From Burkholderiaceae bacterium (lineage in GTDB: Bacteria; Pseudomonadota; Gammaproteobacteria; Burkholderiales; Burkholderiaceae), in contig JAJPEN010000073.1 in assembly GCA_021166835.1 (NCBI GenBank), forward strand, positions 1-64,000: DNA of 64,000 nt, in the 5' to 3' direction. Made by a program: the position numbers and the translations under genes. Positions within the stretch are counted from its first letter, which is position 1. Every line of letters begins with the position of its first letter. Below the pieces are notes generated by a model. It ran no database searches, was not told where the DNA came from, and saw nothing but the letters and a program-made list of their open reading frames with translations. Of this stretch, positions 54,383 through 61,919 are shown one piece after another.

Positions 54383-55364
54383 CTTCGCCTCCGCCGCCCA
54401 GCACGATCTGCCCCTCGTCGGCCAGGCGGCGCACCGTCTTGAGGATTTCCTTCTGCTCGGTCTCGACCTCCGAGAGCCGCACCGGACCCTTCGATTCGAG
54501 ATCCTCGCGCATCGTTTCGGCGGCGCGCTGGCTCATGTTGCGGAAGATCCGTTCGCGCAGCTCGGCGTCGGCTCCCTTGAGCGCGACGATCAGCGACTCG
54601 TTCGCGATCTCGCGCAGCAACAGCTGGATCGCACGGTCGTCCAGGCGGTTCAGGTCGTCGAAGGTGAACATCTGGTCGGCGATGCGCTGCGCCAGGTCGG
54701 CGTCGTGCTCGCGGATCGCATCGAGCACGGCCGTCTCGTTCGAGCCGCCGAAGAAGTTCATGATCTCGGCGGCCGCTTTCGTCCCGCCCAGTTTCTTGCG
54801 CTTGAGCTTCTCGCCGCCGGCCAGCACCTTCGTCAGCACGTCGTTGAGCTCGCGCAGCGCATTCGGCTGGATGCCGTCCAGGGTGGCGATGCGCAGCATC
54901 ACGTCGTGGCGCAGCCGTTCGGCGAGGTGCATCAGCACCGCGGAGGCCTGGTCGCGCTCGAGGTGAACGAGGATCGACGCGATGATCTGCGGATGCTCGT
55001 TGCGGATCAGCTCGGCCACCGACTGCGGGTCCATCCACTTCATGCTCTCGATGCCCGAGACGTCGCCGCCCTGCAGGATGCGCTCGATCAGCAGCCCCGC
55101 CTTGTCGTCGCCCAGGGCACGGCGCAGCACCGCGCGGATGTATTCGTCGGTATCGGCGACGAGCGTGCTCAGGTCGCCGGCGTCGTTCTGGAAGCGCGCG
55201 AGCACCGAGTGCAGCCGCTCGCGGCTGGTGGCGCGCGTTCGCGACATCGTCTCGCCGATCTTCTGCACTTCCTTCGGCGCTAGGTGCCGGAACACCTCGG
55301 CGGCGGCGTCCTCGCCGAGCGCCATCAGCAGGATCGCCGCGTCGGCCAGTCCCTGTTCGCTCAT
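54369..55364 (-). CDS. fliG: Flagellar motor switch protein FliG
   Basis: A 331-residue FliG: N-domain (MALGEDAAAEVFRHLAPKEVQKIG) binding FliF, middle EHPQIIASILVHLERDQASAVL motif and C-terminal torque helix LREIANESLIVALKGADAELRERIFRNMSQRAA with charged residues facing MotA. The ATG overlaps the stop of a preceding 9-codon frame. AAGGAG lies in that frame. Confidence 0.97.
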   Translation of the reverse strand: MSEQGLADAAILLMALGEDAAAEVFRHLAPKEVQKIGETMSRTRATSRERLHSVLARFQNDAGDLSTLVADTDEYIRAVLRRALGDDKAGLLIERILQGGDVSGIESMKWMDPQSVAELIRNEHPQIIASILVHLERDQASAVLMHLAERLRHDVMLRIATLDGIQPNALRELNDVLTKVLAGGEKLKRKKLGGTKAAAEIMNFFGGSNETAVLDAIREHDADLAQRIADQMFTFDDLNRLDDRAIQLLLREIANESLIVALKGADAELRERIFRNMSQRAAETMREDLESKGPVRLSEVETEQKEILKTVRRLADEGQIVLGGGGEDAFV

Positions 55365-55419
55365 CGCGCGAAGGCTCCTTCTTCGTTCATCGCGCGTGCG
55401 CTCCCGCTTCGTTCATCGC
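55342..55419 (-). repeat. Three 26-nt copies of the fliG start region, with two 9-codon upstream ORFs
   Basis: Starts at 55416, 55390 and 55364 are spaced exactly 26 bases apart. Reading leftward, the first frame (55387-55416) encodes MNEAGAHAR and the second (55361-55390) MNEEGAFAR. fliG itself begins MSEQGLAD. Each short frame ends in an ATGA overlap with the next start, and each copy contains a GGGAG or AAGGAG ribosome site for the following one. The fliF stop lies 13 bases before the first ATG. The array looks like tandem duplication of the fliG initiation region, kept as a chain of coupled mini-ORFs. Confidence 0.8.
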
Positions 55420-55429
55420 GGCAATGCGC

Positions 55430-57091
55430 TCACGCGCCCTTCGACTCGGCACTGACCCAGCTGCGCACGACGTTGGCCACCGTCGACGGGTTCTCGCGAG
55501 CGGTCTTGAGGATGTCCTCCTGGCGCGAGGCGGACGGCAGCGCCTTCGGCGCGGACGCCGGCTCGGGCAGCTGCAGCGGATCGTCGACCTGCGCGGCGAT
55601 CGCGTGCGCGCGCGGCTGCGCACGGGCGGCGGCCTTCAGGGCGGGGCGGATAAACGCGAAGATCACGATCAGCGCGAGCGCGACCAGGCCGAGCTGCTTG
55701 CCCAGGTCGCGTGCGAGCGCGAGGTTGTCGGGCTGGCGCCACAACGGCAGCTCGACCTCCTTCGCCACCTCGATCTCGGTGAAGGGCGCGTTCACGACGT
55801 TGATCGAGTCGCCCCGCTCGGACACGAAGCCGATCGCCTCGCGCACGAGCGACTGCACGTTCTGCAGCTCCTCGGCGGTCAGGGGAGTGCGCGTCACCTT
55901 GCCGTCGGCATCGACCGAGCGCCGATGGTCGACGACGACGGCCGCGCTCAGCCGCTTGATCGTGCCGGTGGCGTTGCGCGTGACGCGTACCGTCTTGTCG
56001 ACTTCGTAGTTCGTCACCGATTCGCGGCGCGCGTTTGCGGGGGGCGTGCCGTCGGCGCCGGCCGCCGCGCCGGCGGCGCGCGTGGCCTGTGCCGGCCCGT
56101 TCACCGGCGCCGTCGTCGCCTGCGGAGGCTGGTTCGACAGCGCGCCGGGGACGCCCTGTCCGAGCGCGGCGTCGCCGGTGGGCGCCTCGACTTTCTGCTG
56201 GCTGCGCACCGCGGCGGGCTCGTTGCCCTGGTTCGGCCGGTACTGCTCGGCGGTCGACTCGCTCTGCGTGAAGTCGATGTCGGCGGTGACCTGTGCGCGC
56301 ACGTTGCCCGCCCCGACGATCGGCTCGACGATGTCGAGCACGCGCTGGTTCAGCGTCGACTCGATGCTGCGCAGGTAGTTCAGCTGCGTGGCGTCGAGAC
56401 CGTTCGCCGCGACGTCGCTGTCGGACGACAGCAGCGCGCCGCTCTGGTCGATGACGCTCACCTGCTTCGGCGAGAGGTTCGGCACCGACGCCGCCACCAG
56501 GTGCACGATACCGGCCACCTGCGCGCGGTCGATCTGCCGGCCCGGATGCAGCGACAGGAGCACCGACGCCGACGGCTTCTGCTGTTCGCGCAGGAAGCCG
56601 TTCTGCGTGGGCAGCGCCAGATGCACGCGCGCGCTCTGCACGGCGGCGATCGACTGGATCGAGCGTGCAAGCTCGCCCTCGAGCCCGCGCTGGAAGTTCA
56701 GCCGCTCCTGGAACTGCGTGACGCCGAATTTCTGGTTCTCGAGCAGCTCGAAGCCGACGGTGCCGCCGCGCGGCAGCCCCTGCGAGGCGAGCTTCAGGCG
56801 CGCATCGTGCACGCGGTCTTCCGGAACGAGGATCGCCGCGCCGCCGGGGGCGAAGCGGTACGGCACGTTCATCTGCGTGAGCGCCGCGATGATCGCGCCG
56901 CCGTCCTTGTCCGTCGTGTTCGCGAAGAGCACGCGCCAGTCGGGCTCGCGCGACCACAGCACCGCGACGGCGAGGATCGCGACCAGCGCGGCGACACCGG
57001 CGGCGGCCATCCACTTGCGCTTCGGCGGGATGGCGGCGAACGCGGACAGCGGGGCGGCGGGTGTAGTCAGGCTTCGGGCAGCGGCTTCCAT
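55430..57091 (-). CDS. fliF: Flagellar M-ring protein FliF
   Basis: A 553-residue MS-ring protein. TM1 (about 29-48) precedes the EscJ/YscJ-like ring domains with FANTTDKDGGAIIAALTQMNVPYRF and AVQSARVHLALPTQNGFLREQQKPSASVLLSL. TM2 is near residue 460. The C-terminal FliG-binding tail includes VANVVRSWV. It is the first gene of the long leftward operon, divergent from fliE. Confidence 0.97.
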   Translation of the reverse strand: MEAAARSLTTPAAPLSAFAAIPPKRKWMAAAGVAALVAILAVAVLWSREPDWRVLFANTTDKDGGAIIAALTQMNVPYRFAPGGAAILVPEDRVHDARLKLASQGLPRGGTVGFELLENQKFGVTQFQERLNFQRGLEGELARSIQSIAAVQSARVHLALPTQNGFLREQQKPSASVLLSLHPGRQIDRAQVAGIVHLVAASVPNLSPKQVSVIDQSGALLSSDSDVAANGLDATQLNYLRSIESTLNQRVLDIVEPIVGAGNVRAQVTADIDFTQSESTAEQYRPNQGNEPAAVRSQQKVEAPTGDAALGQGVPGALSNQPPQATTAPVNGPAQATRAAGAAAGADGTPPANARRESVTNYEVDKTVRVTRNATGTIKRLSAAVVVDHRRSVDADGKVTRTPLTAEELQNVQSLVREAIGFVSERGDSINVVNAPFTEIEVAKEVELPLWRQPDNLALARDLGKQLGLVALALIVIFAFIRPALKAAARAQPRAHAIAAQVDDPLQLPEPASAPKALPSASRQEDILKTARENPSTVANVVRSWVSAESKGA

Positions 57092-57127
57092 GGCGCGCAG
57101 TATCGGGCGAGGCGGCGCGAACTCGAG

Positions 57128-57162
57128 CGCGAATAAGCGGGCGCCGATGCCGCTATTTCGCG
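57128..57162. promoter_or_regulatory. Inverted repeat between fliF and fliE (FlhDC-like)
   Basis: CGCGAATAAGCGG (57128-57140) and CCGCTATTTCGCG (57150-57162) form a 13-base inverted pair with 11 matches around a 9-base spacer, almost midway between the divergent starts (57091 and 57224). The half-site resembles the AATAGCG elements of FlhD4C2 sites. It probably activates both basal-body transcripts. Confidence 0.5.
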
Positions 57163-57223
57163 TCCCGGGCGTGGGCGGTCGGGGTCAAGATGCGTTCGTC
57201 GCTGCCGAGGGAGTTCGACGACG

Positions 57224-57577
57224 ATGGACGTACGCTTTCCCGCCTTCCAGAACCTGCTCACGACCGCGACGTCGGGTTCGACGGGCGTGGCCGGCGTCGG
57301 CGCGCGCGGATCGATCGGCTCGCCGACGGGCGCGACCGGCGGGAGCGAATCGACGGCCTCGTTCTCCGGCGCGCTGACCGACGCGCTTCAGGGCGTGAGC
57401 CGGCTGCAGGAAGACAGCGCCGCGCTGCAACGCCGCTTCCTGATGGGCGACGAAGGCGCAAGCCTCGAGCGCACGATGATGGCGATGCAGAAGTCGCAGG
57501 TGGCGTTCCAGGCGGCGCTTACCGTGCGCAACCGGCTGGTGTCGGCATATACGGACATCATGAACATGCCGGTGTGA
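57224..57577 (+). CDS. fliE: Flagellar hook-basal body protein FliE
   Basis: A 117-residue FliE: Ser/Gly-rich N-terminus (13-45) and the conserved C-terminal SLERTMMAMQKSQVAFQAALTVRNRLVSAYTDIMNMPV. It joins the MS ring to the proximal rod and is needed for export-gate function. It is the only basal-body gene here transcribed rightward. Confidence 0.96.
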   Translation: MDVRFPAFQNLLTTATSGSTGVAGVGARGSIGSPTGATGGSESTASFSGALTDALQGVSRLQEDSAALQRRFLMGDEGASLERTMMAMQKSQVAFQAALTVRNRLVSAYTDIMNMPV

Positions 57578-57747
57578 GGTCAGACGCCGCGCCGGGATAG
57601 GTGCAGCGTAAATCGGCGTCGCTCGCCATCCGATCGGATCATTGGTTCCGACGGCACATCGGCTCTGATCGGACAAATGTCCTATCGACAGAAACGCCGC
57701 GGGTCGGCGATAAGAACGGATCGTTCGTTGTTCGACTATCGCACTAA

Positions 57748-58146
57748 GTGGTATATTATTTGCCGCGGGTATTTCGCACCCGAACCTTCACCCGCTGGAT
57801 GGTGAAGGCCGGCGTTGCGGACAACGCACTACTTGAAGCAGTCAGCGAGATGGCACAGGGCCTCGTCGACGCCGAGTTGGGCGGCCACGTAGTGAAGAAG
57901 CGCGTTGCATTACCGGGTCGCGGCAAGCGCGGTGGCGCCAGAACCATCGTGGCGACGAACCACGGGCGGTGCTGGTTCTTCCTGTACGGATTTGCCAAGA
58001 ACGAGCGAGCCGACATCGACAAGAACGAGTTGGAGGCGCTTCAGCAAGTGGCGGCAGAACTGATCGGGTTCGACGATCACCGACTGGCAATTGCGCTGGC
58101 TGCGGGCGAGATCATGGAGGTTTGTCGTGACCACGACCAGACGTAA
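57748..58146 (+). CDS. RelE/HigB-like toxin of a type II toxin-antitoxin pair
   Basis: A 132-residue basic protein of the COG4737-type RelE-like family: RVFRTRTFTRWMVKAGV near the start, AQGLVDAELGGHVVKKRVALPGRGKRGGARTIVAT and CWFFLYGFAKNERADIDKNELEALQQVA. It is presumed to cleave mRNA at the ribosome. The start is uncertain: the GTG at 57748 overlaps a TATATT -10-like box (57752-57757, with TTGTTC 18 bases upstream), and a TTG at 57760 gives a more usual N-terminus. It looks less GC-rich than the flanking flagellar genes. The toxin-first order is that of higBA. Confidence 0.85.
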   Translation: MVYYLPRVFRTRTFTRWMVKAGVADNALLEAVSEMAQGLVDAELGGHVVKKRVALPGRGKRGGARTIVATNHGRCWFFLYGFAKNERADIDKNELEALQQVAAELIGFDDHRLAIALAAGEIMEVCRDHDQT

Positions 58147-58447
58147 GAGCCGCGTTCTAAGCGAGATGCATGAGACCGCCTGCGGTCTTCACGGCGCCGG
58201 ACTTATCGACAGGCGACGCATGAGCGAGTTCGATGCGTTGTGTCACATCGACGTGCATGAGATGCCTCCGCAACAGATCAAGGCGCTGCGAGAAGGAGTT
58301 CGATTGAGTCAGGCAGTGTTCGCAGCAGTGCTCAATACCAGCGTATCGACCGTGCAGAAGTGGGAAGTCGGCGACAAGAAGCCGAGCGGTCCATCGCTCA
58401 AACTCCTTGATCTGCTCAAGCGAAAGGGTCTGGACGCGTTGCTTTGA
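58127..58447 (+). CDS. XRE-family HTH antitoxin
   Basis: A 106-residue protein with a C-terminal Cro/C1-type helix-turn-helix (about 45-95: IKALREGVRLSQAVFAAVLNTSVSTVQKWEVGDKKPSGPSLKLLDLL), the form of antitoxin paired with RelE-like toxins (HigA/NadS-like). The GTG at 58127 has GGAGG seven bases upstream and overlaps the toxin gene by 20 bases, so the two are co-translated. It presumably neutralises the toxin and represses the operon. Confidence 0.87.
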   Translation: MTTTRRKSRVLSEMHETACGLHGAGLIDRRRMSEFDALCHIDVHEMPPQQIKALREGVRLSQAVFAAVLNTSVSTVQKWEVGDKKPSGPSLKLLDLLKRKGLDALL

Positions 58448-58491
58448 CGTGGTACCGATGAGCGCGTGCGGCGGTGCGTCTGGTAGGCGCA

Positions 58492-59277
58492 CTACTCCCG
58501 CCGCAGCCGCTTCTCGATGTCGATCACGTACATCTGCACGCGCCGCAGCACGTCGCTGGGCATCGCGTGGAAAGCGAAGGCCACGCGCCGTGCGCCTTCG
58601 AGCGCCGGATCCTCGTAGACGCCGCGCACCACCAGCTCGCACGGAATCACGAGCGTGTCCGCCGCCTCGATCCGGCTGTGGCGCCAGATGCGCCCGCGCG
58701 AGGGCGCCGGCTCCTCGTCCGACATCCGGATCGACAGTCCGCCCGCGCTGAGATCGATCAGCGGGTGGCGCAGCTCGCGTCCCGCGCCCAGACGCTGCAC
58801 GCAATGCGCGTCGTCCCCGGCGGGCGGGCGCACGCGGAATGCGTCGCGGCGCTGCAGCCGATAGACCTCGGCGGGCACCGGCGTGCGCAGAGTCGTCCAG
58901 GCGGACTCCGCGGCCGACGCGGGAGAGTCCGTCGCAGGCGGCGCCGGCCCTTCCTCCAGCGTCAGCGGCTCGAGGCGGAACTGCGTCTTCACGTTCTCCG
59001 GAAACGACACGCCCGTCGCGAAGCGCGCTTCGCGCAGCGCCTGCGCACTGCGCGCCTGGCCCGAAGCATCGAACTCGACGCCGTCGGTGTCGACGTGAAC
59101 GATGCGCGTGACGAGCGCATCGTCGATGCGGTCTTCCGGGTAGAGCGTGACGAGCGCGCGCCGCGTCATCAGTTCGCGCAGCACCGCGCGAACGGCGAAG
59201 GCGCCTTCGATGCGGAATTGCGGCTCCAGCGCATCGGGTGCGTCGGGGCCGATCGGCGAGTGGGCTTCGTGCGGCAT
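58492..59277 (-). CDS. ycgR: Flagellar brake protein YcgR (PilZ domain)
   Basis: A 261-residue c-di-GMP effector: N-terminal YcgR domain (about 20-135) and C-terminal PilZ domain with RRDAFRV (RxxxR) and DLSAGGLSI (DxSxxG), both needed for c-di-GMP binding. Loaded YcgR slows the motor through FliG or MotA. It links the window's cyclase and HD-GYP genes to motility. It has its own TTGACA promoter. Confidence 0.94.
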   Translation of the reverse strand: MPHEAHSPIGPDAPDALEPQFRIEGAFAVRAVLRELMTRRALVTLYPEDRIDDALVTRIVHVDTDGVEFDASGQARSAQALREARFATGVSFPENVKTQFRLEPLTLEEGPAPPATDSPASAAESAWTTLRTPVPAEVYRLQRRDAFRVRPPAGDDAHCVQRLGAGRELRHPLIDLSAGGLSIRMSDEEPAPSRGRIWRHSRIEAADTLVIPCELVVRGVYEDPALEGARRVAFAFHAMPSDVLRRVQMYVIDIEKRLRRE

Positions 59278-59297
59278 TTGGGATCGACGAGCGCCGG

Positions 59298-59326
59298 ATC
59301 ATTTCCGCTCGTCGGGGCGCTGTCAA
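59298..59326 (-). promoter_or_regulatory. Sigma-70 type promoter of ycgR
   Basis: On the - strand a perfect TTGACA (59321-59326) is followed after 17 bases by AATGAT (59298-59303), 20 bases before the ycgR start and 21 bases past the fliT stop. No sigma-28 box was seen here. Confidence 0.6.
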
Positions 59327-59347
59327 GCGCCGCGGACGGTGTCGCGG

Positions 59348-59722
59348 TCAGAGAGGGCGGTTTCGTGCGTCGTGCCGGCCGCCGTCGAACATCGAGTCGA
59401 GCCAGCCGCTGACGGGGTCGGAGAGCCGGCGCAGGTCGGCGTCGACGGCCACCAGGCGCTTGAGGATCCGAAGCCGTTCACGGCGCTGCTCCGCGTCGAG
59501 CGTATCGGGGCCGCCGGCGCGCGCGACGCCGTCGGCGAGCGTGCGGATCGTCGAACCGAGGTCGCCGACGCGTGCCCAGTTGCCCGCGCGACCCGCCTCC
59601 AGCATCTCGAGCGCGACGAACTCGATCTGGCGATAGCGATCGATCAGCGGCAGCGAGCGAAGCGCGGCCGGCTTGCGGGGGGGCCGGCTGCGTGCGCGCA
59701 TGCGGCGGCGGCGATCGTTCAC
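59348..59722 (-). CDS. fliT: Flagellar protein FliT
   Basis: A 124-residue, Arg-rich, helical protein in the FliT position after fliS. The segment LIDRYRQIEFVALEMLEAGRAGNWARVGDLGSTIRTL resembles the FliT chaperone core, which binds FliD and, in enterics, FlhDC. The ATGA overlap with fliS fixes the start at 59722. Similarity is weak, so the assignment rests mainly on position. Confidence 0.82.
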   Translation of the reverse strand: MNDRRRRMRARSRPPRKPAALRSLPLIDRYRQIEFVALEMLEAGRAGNWARVGDLGSTIRTLADGVARAGGPDTLDAEQRRERLRILKRLVAVDADLRRLSDPVSGWLDSMFDGGRHDARNRPL

Positions 59723-60201
59723 GCCGCGGGCAGCGCCGCGCCACGCGCAGCCGCGGAAACGGGCGCAGCCGCCGCCCCGCCGGCAGCGGAGCCGCGCACC
59801 TGCGAGGCGATGCGTTTCCAGGCGTCGCGCAACTGATCGAGCATGCCGCTCACCTCGGCGTATTTCGCGTCGTCGTTCGACAGGTTTGCCTGGAGCAGCC
59901 GATGGGTCATGTACTGGTAGAGCGATTTCAGGTTTACGGCGAGCTCGCCGCCGCGGGGATCGAGCGAAGCTTTCAGGCCCTCGTCGAGGATGCGCACGGC
60001 GCGACCGGTGGCTTCGCCCTTGGCCGGAATGCGTCCGTCGCGCAGCGCGCTTCGCGCCTGGGCGATCGCGTCGGCGGCGCCGTCGAGCAGCATCTCGATG
60101 AGCTTGTGCGGGTCGGCCTGCGCCACGGAAGTCTCCAGATCGAGGTTGCGATACGAGGAGGCGTAAGCGGTGGAAGCGAAACTGCGAGGGGAGGCGAACA
60201 T
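59719..60201 (-). CDS. fliS: Flagellin chaperone FliS
   Basis: A 160-residue FliS: AYASSYRNLDLETSVAQADPHKLIEMLLDGAADAIAQAR at the N-terminus, LKSLYQYMTHRLLQAN in the third helix and a low-complexity Ala-rich tail. It binds the C-terminus of flagellin and blocks early polymerisation. Confidence 0.96.
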   Translation of the reverse strand: MFASPRSFASTAYASSYRNLDLETSVAQADPHKLIEMLLDGAADAIAQARSALRDGRIPAKGEATGRAVRILDEGLKASLDPRGGELAVNLKSLYQYMTHRLLQANLSNDDAKYAEVSGMLDQLRDAWKRIASQVRGSAAGGAAAAPVSAAARGAALPAA

Positions 60202-60234
60202 GCGGCGGCGTCCTTGCGATGACCGATGTTTCCG

Positions 60235-60261
60235 TTATCGGCCGTTCGTCGCCCGTCTTGA
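60235..60261 (-). promoter_or_regulatory. Sigma-28 promoter of fliS
   Basis: On the - strand TCAA (60258-60261) is followed after exactly 15 bases by GCCGATAA (60235-60242), 34 bases before the fliS start. This is a perfect -10 and a three-of-four -35. Confidence 0.7.
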
Positions 60262-60302
60262 TGCGCCCGGCCCGCGGAAATCCGCGGACCGCGTCCCGCG
60301 TC

Positions 60303-61712
60303 TCAGTTCTGCGAGCTGTTGTTCAGGTTGTTCAGCAATCCTTCCACGCCGGCGAAGGATCCGGTGATGCGCGACAGATTCGCATCCAGCGCGGTGTATT
60401 GGCGGGTCAGGCGCTTCTGGATGTCGGCAAGCCTTGCTTCCATGCGCTCCTGTTCCTTTTCCGCGCTGCGTTGGCGCGCCTTCAGCGATTCGGTGGCGCT
60501 CGGCACCGTTCCTTCCGGATCGAGCAGCTGGCCGATGCGCTCCACGAACCGATGCGCGAGGCCCTTTTCCTCGGATGCGCTGCCGATCGCGCCAAAGAAC
60601 GAACGCAGCTTGTCGGGCGAGGCGAGTGCCGTCGTGATCTTCGATTCGTTGACGGCGAGGGAGCCGTCGCGCTGCAGCTCGATGCCGATCGAGTTCAGGC
60701 TGTTCGGCGATCCGTCTCCGATCGTCGTGCGAAGGAGGTCGCGCATCTGCTGCTGCACGCGTACGGCGATCTGGTTGCCCTGCAGCGGACCGGCCGTCTT
60801 CGTCGAGGCGTCGTAGCGCGTCTGGTCGGCGATCAGCTTGTTCAGATCGTTGTAGGCCTTGACGAATGCGTCGAGCGATGCGCGCATCGCCTTCGCGTCG
60901 CTGGAGACACCGATGTCGATCGGTGCGGCCGTCTGTCGCTTCAGCTCGAGCGTGACGTTCTCGATCACTCCCTCGAGGCGATTGCCGGCGGCCGAGACGA
61001 CGAGTCCGTCGATCCTGACCGAGGCGTCGCTCGCGGTCTGCGTGCGCTGCATGCCGCTGCCGGAGACCGGGTCGTGCGCGAGCGCCGACAGGCCGGTGGC
61101 CCCCGGATCGTCGGCGGCGATGGCGAAGGCCTGCGCGGCGCCGGTCTCGGCGCTGCGCAGCATCAGGCGTTGACCGGAGCCGTCCGCCACGAGCGACGCC
61201 GTGACGCCGGCATTTGCCGCGTTGATCGCGTCGCGCACCTGCGCGAGCGTCGAGCCCGCGGCGATCGTGATCGACGTTTCGGGGCGTTTCGGATCCGCGG
61301 TGAAGTTCGTGCCGGCGGGGTCCAGCGCTCCCATCTGGATGCGCAGCGTGCCCGAGCCGACGACCGCGTCGGCCGACGCGTAGGGCGAGCTTGCCAGCGT
61401 CTGTCGGCCGGCGAGGGAGAGCACCTCGATCGAGTACGAGCCGGCGATCGCGCCGCTGCCCGCGGTTGCCTTCACGTAACTCTCGTCGCTGCTCGTCGCG
61501 CTGGCTGCCTTCCAGGTCTCGTTGCGTGCGAGATTGCGCGCGGCGTCCTGGAAGGTGGAGAGCGCGGACTGCATCTTCCCCCACGCAGAGAGCTGGGTCT
61601 GGATTCCCGAGAGCCTGGTCTCGATGGCCTGCATCGGCCGCTGCTCGATCTGCATCAGTTGGGAAACGATGCTGGCGACGTCGATGTTCGATGTGCCGCT
61701 GATGGTGGCCAT
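60303..61712 (-). CDS. fliD: Flagellar hook-associated protein 2 (cap) FliD
   Basis: A 469-residue cap protein: N-terminal MATISGTSNIDVASIVSQLMQIEQRPMQAIETRL, FliD_N to about 100, and the C-terminal FliD domain with LNSIGIELQRDGSLAVNESK and a coiled coil before NNLNNSSQN. AGGAG precedes the ATG at 61712. It caps the filament and folds incoming flagellin. Confidence 0.96.
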   Translation of the reverse strand: MATISGTSNIDVASIVSQLMQIEQRPMQAIETRLSGIQTQLSAWGKMQSALSTFQDAARNLARNETWKAASATSSDESYVKATAGSGAIAGSYSIEVLSLAGRQTLASSPYASADAVVGSGTLRIQMGALDPAGTNFTADPKRPETSITIAAGSTLAQVRDAINAANAGVTASLVADGSGQRLMLRSAETGAAQAFAIAADDPGATGLSALAHDPVSGSGMQRTQTASDASVRIDGLVVSAAGNRLEGVIENVTLELKRQTAAPIDIGVSSDAKAMRASLDAFVKAYNDLNKLIADQTRYDASTKTAGPLQGNQIAVRVQQQMRDLLRTTIGDGSPNSLNSIGIELQRDGSLAVNESKITTALASPDKLRSFFGAIGSASEEKGLAHRFVERIGQLLDPEGTVPSATESLKARQRSAEKEQERMEARLADIQKRLTRQYTALDANLSRITGSFAGVEGLLNNLNNSSQN

Positions 61713-61822
61713 GAGGCGACTCCTGCTGGAAGGACGGGCCGTGCGAGCCGGCGGGAGCCTGCGGCGCGGTCGTCGATGGGGAACTCTACGGGCTGTGGAC
61801 GGCGGCGAACGGCCGATCAACG

Positions 61823-61858
61823 GCAAACGGCCGGCGCTTATCGGCGCCGGCCGTTTGC
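61823..61858 (-). terminator. Strong hairpin between fliC and fliD carrying a sigma-28 -10 box
   Basis: A perfect 15-bp inverted repeat (61823-61837 with 61844-61858) with a 6-base loop lies 61 bases after the fliC stop. This is consistent with an intrinsic terminator or 3' stabiliser, though no T-tract follows. Read on the - strand, the loop region spells GCCGATAA (61838-61845), the sigma-28 -10 box, without a good TAAA 15 bases upstream. It may double as a weak fliD promoter. Confidence 0.6.
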
Positions 61859-61919
61859 GTTCGGACGGGAAAGCGGGGCGGCCGCTGAGGAGGCCTCACC
61901 GTCTCGCCCCGTTCTCCGA

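Noticed and set aside
57701..57720. GGCGATAA resembling a sigma-28 -10 box before the toxin gene
   Set aside because: One mismatch in the box and no TAAA element 15 bases upstream; the TTGTTC/TATATT pair is a better promoter candidate.
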